From: a bacterium
GTDB lineage: Bacteria; Armatimonadota; Zipacnadia; Zipacnadales; Zipacnadaceae
DNA length: 32,583 bases
Assembly (NCBI GenBank): GCA_030602615.1
Contig: JAUVZM010000024.1
Location: 1 to 32,583, forward strand
Reading direction: 5' to 3'
The translations under genes were made by a program, and so were the position numbers. Below are positions 1 to 7,852 of this stretch, one piece after another; the stretch's first letter is position 1, and each line of letters begins with the position of its first letter. The notes under the pieces were generated by a model. The model was not told the origin of the DNA. It did not search any database and was given only the letters and a program-made list of their open reading frames with translations.

Positions 1-1006
1 CAATCAGCGGTGCATCAGCTTCTGCAGCGACTCCGAATGCCTCCGTTATAGCCGTCAACTGCGGGACCCCGGCGCCAGTTACCACTCGTGTCGTGCAGAT
101 CGAACCCGGCCCCATGCCCACCTTCACTCCGTCAGCACCCGCTGCAATCATATCGCGGCAGCCCTCAGCGGTGCCGATGTTGCCAGCAACCACATCTTTC
201 TCAGGCCACTTCTCTTTCAACTTCTCTACCGTGTGGAGTACCCGTTCAGAATGACCATGAGCCGTGTCCACCACCAGTGCATCTACCTCCTGCTCAACAA
301 GCGCCGCCGCTCTGTCCCATACATCATCCCCAACACCAACGGCTGCCGCCACCCGTAGTCGGCCCAGGTCATCTTTGCAGGCGTGGGGAAACTGCTGGAC
401 CTTCTCAATATCCTTGATGGTAATAAGCCCCAGCAGGTTCATCTCTTCATCAACCACAGGCAGCTTCTCGATGCGGTGCTCGTGGAGGATGCGCTTGGCC
501 TCTTCCAGAGTGGTGCCTTCCCCAGTGGTTATCAGATTTTCATGGGTCATTGCCACACGCACCAGCTTGCTCATATCTGTCTCAAAGCGCAGGTCACGGT
601 TGGTGACTATACCCACAAGTTTGCCCTTCTTGGTGACGGGCAGCCCGGAAATGTGGTAGCGCCCCATCAACTGTTCAGCGTGGCCGACAGTCTGGTCGGG
701 TCCCAGCGTGACCGGATCAATTATCATCCCGCTCTCCGAGCGCTTGACTTGATCCACCTCGACAGCCTGAGCCTCAATGCTCATATTCTTATGAATAACG
801 CCGATGCCACCTTCGCGAGCCATCGCAATAGCCAGCCGCCCCTCGGTGACCATATCCATAGCCGCGCTGACCAGAGGAATGTTGAGGGGAATGTTGCGGG
901 AAAATCTGGTGCTGACATCAACCTCAGCAGGCAGCAGTGCCGCCCTGGCCGGAATCAGCAGCACATCATCGAAAGACAGCGCCTCGCCTCGAATCCTATC
1001 CGACAC
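1..1006 (-). CDS. guaB: IMP dehydrogenase, 3' end cut by window edge
   Basis: Oxidises IMP to XMP with NAD+, the committed step of guanine nucleotide synthesis in the cytoplasm. About 335 codons are present; the rest lies off the left edge (family length is usually about 485-490). The start is GTG at 1006-1004, eleven bases or so after a perfect AAGGAGG at 1014-1020. The N-terminus reads [10 protein letters not shown], the usual IMPDH opening, followed by a (beta/alpha) barrel half with SAAMDMVTE and [10 protein letters not shown]. Two CBS motifs are inserted at about residues 95-205 ([19 protein letters not shown]). The catalytic loop GPGSICTTR is present with its thioimidate-forming Cys at residue 304. 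The gene is last in a minus-strand series and has its own promoter candidate at 1058-1086. A long plus-strand reading frame over the same DNA is a shadow. Confidence 0.96.
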   Translation of the reverse strand, partial: MSDRIRGEALSFDDVLLIPARAALLPAEVDVSTRFSRNIPLNIPLVSAAMDMVTEGRLAIAMAREGGIGVIHKNMSIEAQAVEVDQVKRSESGMIIDPVTLGPDQTVGHAEQLMGRYHISGLPVTKKGKLVGIVTNRDLRFETDMSKLVRVAMTHENLITTGEGTTLEEAKRILHEHRIEKLPVVDEEMNLLGLITIKDIEKVQQFPHACKDDLGRLRVAAAVGVGDDVWDRAAALVEQEVDALVVDTAHGHSERVLHTVEKLKEKWPEKDVVAGNIGTAEGCRDMIAAGADGVKVGMGPGSICTTRVVTGAGVPQLTAITEAFGVAAEADAPLI

Positions 1007-1057
1007 CCGGTTCCCTCCTTGTCGCTTCAGTGCATCAAATGGCTTATGGAGGCTATA

Positions 1058-1086
1058 AGGGTATCAAAGGGAAGCGTGACTGTCAA
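1058..1086 (-). promoter_or_regulatory. sigma70-type promoter candidate for guaB
   Basis: On the minus strand a perfect -35 hexamer TTGACA (1086-1081) is followed by a 17-base spacer and a -10 TACCCT (1063-1058). A TG dinucleotide one base upstream of the -10 makes it an extended -10. The start of transcription would fall near 1050, leaving a leader of about 45 bases before the guaB GTG. The -10 itself matches only 3 of 6, so the call rests on the -35, spacing and TG. Confidence 0.55.
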
Positions 1087-1137
1087 TAGCATCCGCTGCG
1101 GTGAGACGAGGTAAGTTCCTGTCGGGAGGCTGGGCGG

Positions 1138-1716
1138 CTACTGCTCGCCACCACACAGGGCTTCTTCGATAAGCTCGCAGATGGCGTGGGCGATGGTGAT
1201 GTGGATCTCCTGGATGCGGGCGGTCTGTTCGTGGGGAACGATGAGAGCCAGGTCAACTTGCCGCGCGATTTCCCCACCGCCAGCCCCGGTCAGAGCAATC
1301 GTAGTGACGCCCTGCTCTCGCGCTGCTCGAACTGCCTCCAGACAATTGGGGGAATTGCCGCTGGTGGTCAGAGCAATTAGCACATCGCCGGCAACCAGGA
1401 GCGCCTCTACCTGCTTGCGAAAGACGTCGCAGTAGCCGTAATCGTTGGCAATGGCGGTCAACACAGAGGTGTCAGTGGTCAACGCGATAGCGGGCAGAGG
1501 CCGCCGCTCCCTCTGAAAACGGCTGATCAGCTCGCCGGCTATGTGCTGGGCATCAGCGGCGCTGCCCCCGTTACCGCACAGAGCCAATTTGCCACCACCT
1601 CGCAGCGAATCAATAATGAGCTGAGCGGCCCGGGCGATCTCCTCGCAGAGGGTGGCGGCGGTCTCATCGTGGACGCGGGCGCTGCTTCTCAGTATTTGGG
1701 CAATTCTGTCCTGCAT
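1138..1716 (-). CDS. gmhA: SIS-domain phosphoheptose isomerase (GmhA-like)
   Basis: Predicted to interconvert sedoheptulose 7-phosphate and D-glycero-D-manno-heptose 7-phosphate, the first step toward ADP-/GDP-heptose for LPS or S-layer glycans. The 192 residues match the family's usual length. Seen: a SIS domain with CGNGGSAADAQH (47-58), the phosphate-binding TTSGNS (117-122) and the C-terminal TARIQEIHI. By comparison with E. coli GmhA, the metal/catalytic residues are H58, E62, Q169 and H177, all present. The start ATG lies 2 bases after the stop of the CAP-domain gene, implying translational coupling. No other heptose gene (hldE, gmhB) is in the window, so the pathway end product cannot be read here. 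A DiaA-like SIS protein is the main alternative, but the conserved active-site set favours GmhA. Confidence 0.88.
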   Translation of the reverse strand: MQDRIAQILRSSARVHDETAATLCEEIARAAQLIIDSLRGGGKLALCGNGGSAADAQHIAGELISRFQRERRPLPAIALTTDTSVLTAIANDYGYCDVFRKQVEALLVAGDVLIALTTSGNSPNCLEAVRAAREQGVTTIALTGAGGGEIARQVDLALIVPHEQTARIQEIHITIAHAICELIEEALCGGEQ

Positions 1717-1718
1717 AG

Positions 1719-2495
1719 CTATTCGTCCTGGTACTTGGCCAGCAGCTCCGTCACCCAGTAGTTGCCCTCGTCGTCCACCGCGATGCCCACGCCCAGCCGC
1801 TCCACCGAAGCCAGCAGCACATTGCGCCGGTGGCTTGTCTTGCTGAGAAAGCTTCGGTGCGTTTCGCGCATTTTCTCCGGGGTGAGGAAATCTCCCGTAC
1901 CCCAGCGGCGGGCGACATTCTCGGCGATGAGCCGAGGGCGGAAGCCAAACAGATTTTCAAAGCGGTCCAGTGAAGTACGCCGGCCGGAGATCGGAGACTC
2001 ATGGCTGAAGTAGTGTAGATCGCGCATCTCCATGCTATGCTGGCGGGCCACCTGGGCCAGGCGAGGTTCGGGCAACACGCACTGGATACCCGCCTCCCAG
2101 CGAGTCTTATTGATGAGCCAGGCCATCAGCGCCTCGCAGTCAAGCAGGGCGTCTGTGTACTTGGAAGGGTTCGTGCGTCGAGAGTTACTGCTCTCCAGCG
2201 AGGCGAGCTGGACCTGCCGGTAGGACTGGAGGGCCGCTTGCTTGTTGTCGGCTTTCTGGTAGACCAGGGCCAGCCACTGATGAGGCAGATACCACTGCGG
2301 GCGCAGCCGCGCTGCCTCAGCCAGGCATTGCTCAGCTTCGCTGGCTCGCTGCTGCTCGAACGCTTGCTTGCCCTGCTCGACCAGCACGCAGGCGTGAACC
2401 ACCTCGCTGAGCGCCGGCTCTGCCCAACAGGGGGCTGCTGCCAGCAGCAACAAGAGTGCAAGCCCCAGTTGTAGACGGCTCAGTCGCTGGTACAT
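1719..2495 (-). CDS. secreted TPR-like + CAP (SCP/PR-1) domain protein
   Basis: An exported protein of 258 residues with unknown role. Residues 1-25 form a signal peptide (positive start, Leu-rich core, likely cut after CWA). Residues about 30-105 carry helical TPR-like repeats (EQGKQAFEQQRASEAEQCL, ALVYQKADNKQAALQSY). The C-terminal half is a CAP/SCP domain: HSMEMRDLHYFSHESP, an ENVA motif and RRNVL...LGVGIA, the usual order for bacterial YkwD-type CAP proteins. The ATG at 2495 was preferred because the longer frame (to 2648) would run into the upstream activase and would bury the signal peptide. It sits 10 bases after the activase stop. Bacterial CAP proteins are mostly uncharacterised; a role in the envelope is inferred from the signal peptide only. 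Confidence 0.85.
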   Translation of the reverse strand: MYQRLSRLQLGLALLLLLAAAPCWAEPALSEVVHACVLVEQGKQAFEQQRASEAEQCLAEAARLRPQWYLPHQWLALVYQKADNKQAALQSYRQVQLASLESSNSRRTNPSKYTDALLDCEALMAWLINKTRWEAGIQCVLPEPRLAQVARQHSMEMRDLHYFSHESPISGRRTSLDRFENLFGFRPRLIAENVARRWGTGDFLTPEKMRETHRSFLSKTSHRRNVLLASVERLGVGIAVDDEGNYWVTELLAKYQDE

Positions 2496-2505
2496 TGTTT
2501 GTACC

Positions 2506-3285
2506 TCACAACGTCCGTATACCCATAAGCGCAGCTCCCAGCGCGCAGACCATCTGCGGCTGGTCGGGCACCCGTACATCCGTCTCCAGAAGCTCTTCCA
2601 GCGCCGCACACACGCCCTGGTTTTGGGCCACTCCGCCGACCAAAGCAAACGGTGGTCGGTAGCGCAGTTGGCTCATCAGCGCAGCTACCTGGTGAGCCAC
2701 AACGCCACTCAAGCCGGCAGCGATGTTTTCTCGAGATTTCCCCTCTGCCAGCATGCCGACCAGCTCGGATTCGGCAAAAACCGTGCACGTGCTGCTGAAT
2801 TGCGCGGGCTGCTCTGCCTGCAGAGAAAGTCTACCCAGTTGCGCGATTTCTACACCCAACGCCTCGGCCATTACCTCGAGAAATCGCCCCGTACCCGCCG
2901 CACAGCGGTCGTTGAGCACAAAGCCCTCGGCACAGCCCGTTTCATCCAGGGTTATCACCTTGCTATCCTGCCCGCCGATGTCCACTGCAGTGCGCACCTC
3001 CGGCAGCAAGTGATGGATGCCGGCAGCCAGGCAGGAGATCTCGGTGAACCGCTGGCCGGCCGCTTGGATTGAGGCCCGGCCATATCCAGTAGCCACGAGC
3101 CTATCAATGTTGTCAAGGGATACATCGGCTTCCTGAAGGGCCTGCCTTAGGACCTGCTCTCCGGCTGCCGGCGGGCGATGACCGGTTGGCGCCAGGGCAT
3201 CTCCCAGAATCTCGTGGGTCGCCGAGTCTATGACCACCGCCTTGGCAGTCAGACTCCCGATGTCAACTCCTGCAACAAGCGCCAT
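2506..3285 (-). CDS. acyl-CoA dehydratase / benzoyl-CoA reductase-type activase (ASKHA ATPase)
   Basis: Belongs to the BadF/BadG/BcrA/BcrD/HgdC family: a homodimeric ATPase that uses ATP hydrolysis and a bridging [4Fe-4S] cluster to inject a low-potential electron into a partner dehydratase or reductase. Seen in 259 residues: phosphate-1 motif VDIGSLTAKAVV, ATGYGR, the second phosphate loop VDIGGQDSKV, the cluster cysteine in NDRCAAGTGRFLE, a second cysteine in SSTCTVFAESE, and the adenosine loop VGGVAQN. Length fits the family. The start ATG follows GAGG by 6 bases. No dehydratase (HgdA/B) or DUF2229 partner lies in the window. It sits between a membrane transporter and a secreted CAP protein, so its substrate cannot be told from context. 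Confidence 0.92.
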   Translation of the reverse strand: MALVAGVDIGSLTAKAVVIDSATHEILGDALAPTGHRPPAAGEQVLRQALQEADVSLDNIDRLVATGYGRASIQAAGQRFTEISCLAAGIHHLLPEVRTAVDIGGQDSKVITLDETGCAEGFVLNDRCAAGTGRFLEVMAEALGVEIAQLGRLSLQAEQPAQFSSTCTVFAESELVGMLAEGKSRENIAAGLSGVVAHQVAALMSQLRYRPPFALVGGVAQNQGVCAALEELLETDVRVPDQPQMVCALGAALMGIRTL

Positions 3286-3296
3286 TGCTTACCTCA

Positions 3297-4619
3297 TCAG
3301 AAGAACCGAATCCACAGGTATATCGCGCCCAGGACGATGGTCACTGCGGTCACGGGAATGCCATACTTGAGGAATCGTCCGAAGGTCATTGGATAACCAG
3401 ACCGCTCCGAGATTCCCGCCACCGCCACATTCGCTGCCGTGCCCAGCAGCGTGGAATTGCCGCCGAAGCAAGCCCCGATGGAAAGCGCCCACCACACCGG
3501 CAGCATGTCTGCTGCCTGGATCTGGGCAACTCCGCTCAGCTCCGGGTGCATTCTTCCGGCGAGTGTGATCAACACCGCGTTCATTGCTGCCACATAGGCG
3601 ATATTTCCGATCAGGCCCGAGACGATAGCCGAGACGACCAGCACACCCATTGTCAATGCCAGTATGTTATCTCCAGTGATTGCCAGCAGATAGCCGCTGA
3701 AGAGACCAATCACGCCGGTGGACGCAAGTGCCGCGACCATAACAAACAGGCCGATGATGAAGAAGATAGTACCCCACTCGACACCGTGAAAGATCTCCTC
3801 GACGCCGCCTTTTTGCCAAACCATCAGCAGCGTCGCGCCCGCCAGAGCGATAGTCGCCGGCTCCAGACCGATCCTATCATGAACACAGAACGCCGCCAGC
3901 GTCAGGCCACCGACAATCACACACTTGCGCAGCAGGCCGGCATCAGTGATAGCCAGGCTCTCATCGAACTCCCTGAGCCTAGCGCGCTGGTGTAGCGACA
4001 CGCGCACAAATCTGTGTACAAATAGCCAGGCCAGTCCAAACAAGGCCAACAAGCTCACTAACGCAATGGGCGCATCTATCTTAATGAAGTCCATAAATGA
4101 CAGGTGGGCCGCCGAACCGATCATAATGTTGGGCGGGTCGCCGATCAGTGTGGCCGTGCCGCCGACATTCGAAGACAGAACCACGAAGATCAGGTAGGGA
4201 ATCGGATCGACTTCCAGTGCTTCGCAGATGAGGATGGTCACTGGTGCCATTAGCACCACGGTCGTGGCGTTATCCAGTCCCGCCGAAAGCACCGCAGTGC
4301 CCGCAGAGAGCAGCACAATAATCCAGAAGGGATGACCGCGGGCCAGCTTGGCCGCCTTGATGGCCATCCACTGAAAGGCACCGGTGCGACCGGTAGTGCT
4401 GGCGATGGTCATCATACCAATGAGCAGGAAAATCGTGTTCCAGTCAATACCGAGTATTTCATCAGCACCGTGGAAGGCGTGGTGCTGGTCAACCAGCCGC
4501 AGGAGCAGCATCACTACGGCACCCAGAAGCGCCGCCTTGGTGCGGTGAATTGCTTCCGTGGCGATAATGATGTAAGTAAGCACGAAGACAACACAGGCAA
4601 TGATTCCAGCAGTAGTCAT
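3297..4619 (-). CDS. ArsB/NhaD-superfamily (P-protein-like) ion transporter
   Basis: A polytopic inner-membrane transporter with about 11-12 hydrophobic segments. It shows the duplicated motifs of the ArsB/NhaD/CitM ion-transporter superfamily: an LSAGLDNATTVVLMAPVT stretch, GGTATLIGDPPNIMIGSAA in the first half, and the paired GNIAYVAAMNAVLI and GACFGGNSTLLGTAANVAVAG in the second half. This is closest to the SLC13/P-protein type; the transported ion (Na+/H+, arsenite, dicarboxylate) cannot be told. The ATG at 4619 was chosen because GAGGGTG precedes it at good distance and it starts right at the first membrane segment (440 residues). In-frame alternatives are ATG 4631 and TTG 4661. It is first in the minus-strand operon, followed 11 bases later by the activase, and has a good promoter candidate upstream. 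Confidence 0.88.
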   Translation of the reverse strand: MTTAGIIACVVFVLTYIIIATEAIHRTKAALLGAVVMLLLRLVDQHHAFHGADEILGIDWNTIFLLIGMMTIASTTGRTGAFQWMAIKAAKLARGHPFWIIVLLSAGTAVLSAGLDNATTVVLMAPVTILICEALEVDPIPYLIFVVLSSNVGGTATLIGDPPNIMIGSAAHLSFMDFIKIDAPIALVSLLALFGLAWLFVHRFVRVSLHQRARLREFDESLAITDAGLLRKCVIVGGLTLAAFCVHDRIGLEPATIALAGATLLMVWQKGGVEEIFHGVEWGTIFFIIGLFVMVAALASTGVIGLFSGYLLAITGDNILALTMGVLVVSAIVSGLIGNIAYVAAMNAVLITLAGRMHPELSGVAQIQAADMLPVWWALSIGACFGGNSTLLGTAANVAVAGISERSGYPMTFGRFLKYGIPVTAVTIVLGAIYLWIRFF

Positions 4620-4696
4620 AACCACCCTCATACTGGCGGACACGACAGCGCCCAGACTCAATACAGTTCCATACGACCTAGGCCACGCCGTAGTCT

Positions 4697-4725
4697 ATTA
4701 TATCAGACAGATTGCCCGCAGGCAA
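4697..4725 (-). promoter_or_regulatory. sigma70-type promoter for the transporter-activase-CAP-gmhA operon
   Basis: Minus strand: -35 TTGCCT (4725-4720), 17-base spacer, perfect -10 TATAAT (4702-4697). Transcription would begin near 4690, about 70 bases before the preferred transporter start at 4619 and 29 before the TTG at 4661. It lies in the 300-base divergent region shared with the VanZ/thioredoxin promoter. Confidence 0.65.
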
Positions 4726-4752
4726 AGATACTACCCCAGCCCTCTCTTCCGC

Positions 4753-4781
4753 TTTACTTTGTCTCTCCTTTCTGATAGTAT
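4753..4781 (+). promoter_or_regulatory. sigma70-type promoter candidate for VanZ-trxA
   Basis: Plus strand: -35 TTTACT (4753-4758), 17-base spacer, -10 TAGTAT (4776-4781), each 4 of 6 matches, with an extended -10 TG at 4773-4774. The start would be near 4788, giving a leader of about 140 bases before the VanZ-like gene. Weaker than the divergent promoter but correctly placed and spaced. Confidence 0.45.
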
Positions 4782-4926
4782 GACCGCGGGCAGATTGAGC
4801 TGGAGCAGGGGCATGCCGTCATTTCTCTGCGAGCCCAGGCCAGGATTGGATGGCAGTGTGTAGCAGCGCTCCTATCATACAGCAAACCGCTTTTATTATC
4901 ATCCTCGCTGATGCCCAGGTAGCCAG

Positions 4927-5373
4927 ATGAGCACCAACCACCAGCGCCCGAAACGGGCTAATGCTCCCAATCACAGCCAGCACAATTGGCCGGTCCGCTG
5001 GTTGGCTGCCATCGCGTGGATGTTGGTTATTTTTGCCGCCAGCGCCTGGCCAAGACACGGGCCGCCATCTGCCCGGGGCACCGATAAGATGCTCCACTTC
5101 CTGGCCTACGCAGTCTTGACGGTGCTTCTATTTCGCTGCTGGCTGACAACCGCTGTCCGCTCGCGGCTGCTAATCGCCATTGGTCGCGCCAGCATCATTG
5201 CCATCGCCTATGGGCTATTCCTGGAGCTGTACCAACTCCGGGTGCCGGGTCGCGACTTTCAATGGTCAGATATCCTCGCCAATTGCGCCGGGGTTGTCAT
5301 TGCAGCCCTGCTTCTGTTATACTTCTACCATAGTCGCAGTAGCCCCGGAACCTGTCACACTAACCAATATTAG
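4927..5373 (+). CDS. VanZ-like family small membrane protein
   Basis: A 148-residue membrane protein with four hydrophobic segments. It has the VanZ-family layout: WPxxGP loop after TM1, DKMLHFLAYAVLTVLLF at the start of TM2, and the C-terminal YGLFLELYQLRVPGRDFQWSD followed by ILANCAGVVIAALLL. In this family the Glu-rich 'ExxQ' patch and the D-x-x-x-N segment are conserved; both are present here. VanZ of Enterococcus gives low-level teicoplanin resistance, but most chromosomal homologues have no known role. Its stop is 19 bases before the thioredoxin start, so the two are probably co-transcribed. The start ATG has only a weak SD (AGG). Confidence 0.85.
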   Translation: MSTNHQRPKRANAPNHSQHNWPVRWLAAIAWMLVIFAASAWPRHGPPSARGTDKMLHFLAYAVLTVLLFRCWLTTAVRSRLLIAIGRASIIAIAYGLFLELYQLRVPGRDFQWSDILANCAGVVIAALLLLYFYHSRSSPGTCHTNQY

Positions 5374-5392
5374 CAAGTGGGAGGAAGTTTCA

Positions 5393-5722
5393 GTGGCTGA
5401 ACCAATCGAACTAACCGAAGACAATTTCACCAGCGAAGTGCTTGAGGCTGATATGCCCGTTATGATTGACTTCTGGGCACCGTGGTGCGGACCGTGTCAT
5501 ATGGTGTCTCCAATTGTCGAAAGCCTCGCCGACAAATATGAGGGTAAGATCAAAGTCGGCAAGGTCAACCTCGACGAATATCCGGCAGTGGCCTCAGAAT
5601 ATGCCATCCGCAGCATACCGGCAATCTTTATATTCAACGATGGCAAGGTCGCCGAGCGTGTCGTCGGCGTCCAACCCGAAGATGTATTGGCGGCCATGAT
5701 TGAGCGAGTGCTTGAGCAGTAA
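5393..5722 (+). CDS. trxA: thioredoxin
   Basis: General cytoplasmic disulfide reductase that passes electrons from thioredoxin reductase to ribonucleotide reductase, peroxiredoxins and other targets. The 109 residues are of normal length. Active site WCGPC has Cys at 32 and 35, preceded by IDFWAPWCGP; the cis-Pro is in RSIPAIFIF (P76), and the buried Asp is in the MIDFWA strand. The start is GTG at 5393, 7 bases after GGGAGGA (5379-5385). An in-frame upstream ATG at 5180 would add 71 residues read out of the VanZ gene and is rejected. A usual TrxA has IPT at the cis-Pro; IPA here is a mild variation. Confidence 0.96.
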   Translation: MAEPIELTEDNFTSEVLEADMPVMIDFWAPWCGPCHMVSPIVESLADKYEGKIKVGKVNLDEYPAVASEYAIRSIPAIFIFNDGKVAERVVGVQPEDVLAAMIERVLEQ

Positions 5723-5732
5723 CTGCTGGTCA

Positions 5733-5764
5733 GGCAAATGCACTGTCTCTCGCAGCACATTGCC
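5733..5764. terminator. imperfect hairpin between convergent trxA and aconitase genes
   Basis: The arms 5733-5745 and 5753-5764 pair through GGCAA/TTGCC at the base and CTG/CAG at the loop end, with an internal mismatch of two bases and one bulge. It lies in the 55-base gap where the thioredoxin and aconitase transcripts meet, so it could stop either. No T-run follows, so this is weak. Confidence 0.25.
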
Positions 5765-5777
5765 TCCGCCTGCGCTG

Positions 5778-7706
5778 TTAGCTTCCCAGTTTCTGTCTGG
5801 CCCAGTTCAGCGCCCCACCGGCCAGCAGCACCTGCGCTTGCCGCTCAGCAAGCTGGCAGCTAGCCGTGAACGAAAACTCCCCGGTAACGTCTTCTATCGT
5901 CAATTGCCCTTCGTCTTGCAGTGCCCCGTGGATGTCTGCAATCCGCAGCTCATCGCCCTGCTGGCACCGGTCATAGTCTTCCGGTGAAATCTCAATGGGC
6001 GCGATTCCGAAGTTGATCAGATTAGCCCGATGGATGCGAGCGAAGGAAACTGCCAGCACTGCCCTAACACCCAGATAGGCCGGAGCGAGGGCGGCGTGTT
6101 CGCGGCTGGAGCCCTGTCCATAATTGCGTCCCCCCAGGATCATTCCCCCGCCTTGCTGCCGGACACGAGCGGGAAAGTCTCGGTCAATCGGCGCGAAGGC
6201 ATGCTCGCTAATAGCGGGAATATTGCTACGCAGCGGCAGAATCTTCGCCCCAGCCGGCATTATCTCGTCCGTGCTGATGTTATCGCCGACCTTCAGCAGT
6301 ATCTCACCCTCCAGGGCCTCAGCAAGTGGCTGTTGCTCCGGCACCGGCTTTATATTAGGCCCATACTGGACCTTGACACTGTTGGCATCCTCGGCAGGCG
6401 GGATAATCATGCTGTCGTCAACCAGAAAGTGCTCGGGCAATTGAATCGAGGGTGGCTCTCCCAACTCTCGGGGGTCCACCAACTCGCCGGCCAGGGCACT
6501 GGCCGCACAAACAGCCGGACTGGCCAAGTAGATACCAGCCGACTTGGTGCCGCTGCGCCCCGGGAAGTTACGATTGAATGAACGCAGCGTCACCGAGTCG
6601 GTAGGGGGCGACTGTCCCATACCGATGCAGGGGCCACAAGCCGCTTCTAGAATCCGGGCGCCGGCACCAATCATATCGGCCAGTGCATCGCTACGCGCCA
6701 GCATCTCCAGGACCTGGCGCGAGCCTGGTGAAATCGTCAGACTGAGACCCTCGGCGATCTGCTGGCCACGCAAAATCTGTGCGACTGTCATCATCTCCTG
6801 GTAAGACGAGTTAGTACAACTCCCAATGCAGACCTGGGCAATGGGCACACCCGCCAGTTCAGTTACCGGCACGACGTTGTCGGGGCTATGCGGCTGAGCA
6901 ATCATCGGCTCCAGCGCACTGAGTTCCAGCGTCATCTCTTCTTCGTATTCAGCATCTTCGTCGGTCGCAACCGCCGTCCAATCTTCCTCACGCCCCTGGG
7001 CGTACAGGAACTCGCGAGCTACTTCATCGGACGGAAAGACCGAGGTGGTCGCGCCCAATTCAGCCCCCATATTAGTTAGGGTAGCCCGCTGAGGAACATT
7101 GAGCGTGGTGACGCCCGGGCCACGATACTCAAGCGCCTTTCCAACGCCTCCGCTGACCGAGAGTTGCTGCAGAAGCCAGAGAATGACATCGTGGGCGGCC
7201 ACCCAAGCGGGCAGCTCCCCAACCAGTGTCACGCCCAGCACTTGGGGGGTGCGCAGGTAAAAAGGCATCCCCGCCATGGCCAGCGCAACATCCAGCCCCC
7301 CAGCGCCAATCCCAACCATACCCAGGCCGCCAGCAGTGGGAGTGTGACTGTCCGAGCCCAGGAGAGTCTTGCCCGGTATGCCAAAGCGCTCCAACTGCAC
7401 CTGATGGCAGATGCCGTTGCCCGGCCGCGAGAAATAGATGCCCCGCTTGGCAGCCACGGTCTGCAGGAAGCGGTGGTCGTCGGCATTCTCAAAACCCGTC
7501 TGCAGAGTATTGTGATCCACATAACTGACCGATAGCTCAGTACGCACCCGCTCCAGGCCCAACGCCTCAAACTGCAGGTAGGCCATCGTACCGGTGATAT
7601 CCTGGGTCAGGGCCTGGTCTATGGTGATAGCAATCTCGTGGCCGGACTCAAGTTGACCTGCGACCAGATGGTCGGCCAGGATTTGCTCGATAATCGTGCC
7701 TTTCAA
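5778..7706 (-). CDS. acn: aconitate hydratase, short single-chain type
   Basis: Converts citrate to isocitrate via cis-aconitate in the TCA cycle, using a [4Fe-4S] cluster as Lewis acid. At 642 residues it is the short, mitochondrial/homoaconitase-like form, not the roughly 890-residue AcnA. Seen: GSDSHTPTAGGLG (117-129), the cluster cysteines C297 in CIGSCTNSS and C357/C360 in CGPCIGMG, the RNFPGRSGT substrate loop, and the C-terminal swivel domain with GDNISTDEIMPAG and GGRNYGQGSSREHAAL. The start is TTG at 7706, nine bases after AGGAGG; no better start is near. Homoaconitase or isopropylmalate isomerase is less likely because both domains are fused and all aconitase motifs are intact. It is the last gene after two Gfo/Idh oxidoreductases and a membrane protein. 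Confidence 0.93.
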   Translation of the reverse strand: MKGTIIEQILADHLVAGQLESGHEIAITIDQALTQDITGTMAYLQFEALGLERVRTELSVSYVDHNTLQTGFENADDHRFLQTVAAKRGIYFSRPGNGICHQVQLERFGIPGKTLLGSDSHTPTAGGLGMVGIGAGGLDVALAMAGMPFYLRTPQVLGVTLVGELPAWVAAHDVILWLLQQLSVSGGVGKALEYRGPGVTTLNVPQRATLTNMGAELGATTSVFPSDEVAREFLYAQGREEDWTAVATDEDAEYEEEMTLELSALEPMIAQPHSPDNVVPVTELAGVPIAQVCIGSCTNSSYQEMMTVAQILRGQQIAEGLSLTISPGSRQVLEMLARSDALADMIGAGARILEAACGPCIGMGQSPPTDSVTLRSFNRNFPGRSGTKSAGIYLASPAVCAASALAGELVDPRELGEPPSIQLPEHFLVDDSMIIPPAEDANSVKVQYGPNIKPVPEQQPLAEALEGEILLKVGDNISTDEIMPAGAKILPLRSNIPAISEHAFAPIDRDFPARVRQQGGGMILGGRNYGQGSSREHAALAPAYLGVRAVLAVSFARIHRANLINFGIAPIEISPEDYDRCQQGDELRIADIHGALQDEGQLTIEDVTGEFSFTASCQLAERQAQVLLAGGALNWARQKLGS

Positions 7707-7816
7707 AGGGTTAATCCTCCTGTCTTAGCAACACAATGGCGAAAAGCAAACGGAAAAACGAAGATTCTCCCGGAATGTCAATCCTGAGTATCGAGGTGGA
7801 CTTGCCCCGGCCAATA

Positions 7817-7839
7817 TCCGGCATTATCCTGCTGCCGGA
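7817..7839 (-). terminator. hairpin downstream of the 3-TM protein gene
   Basis: A perfect 7-base inverted repeat (TCCGGCA at 7817-7823, TGCCGGA at 7833-7839) with a 9-base loop, 14 bases past the stop of the 3-TM gene and about 110 bases upstream of the aconitase start. No T-run follows on the minus strand, so it may slow rather than end transcription, or stabilise the 3' end. Confidence 0.3.
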
Positions 7840-7852
7840 GAATCCGCCTCGC

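Noticed and set aside
383-1114. 243-residue plus-strand frame over guaB
   Set aside because: It is the antisense shadow of guaB; the minus strand has full IMPDH motifs and an SD, while this frame has no recognisable domain.
2496-2648. longer start for the CAP-domain gene
   Set aside because: Overlaps the activase coding region; the ATG at 2495 gives an immediate signal peptide.
3285-3995. 236-residue plus-strand frame over the transporter
   Set aside because: Antisense to the ArsB/NhaD-type gene; rich in charged and Gln/Arg residues with no domain, as expected of a shadow.
5180-5392. N-terminal extension of thioredoxin
   Set aside because: Would read through the VanZ gene; a GTG with a strong SD begins the normal-length thioredoxin at 5393.
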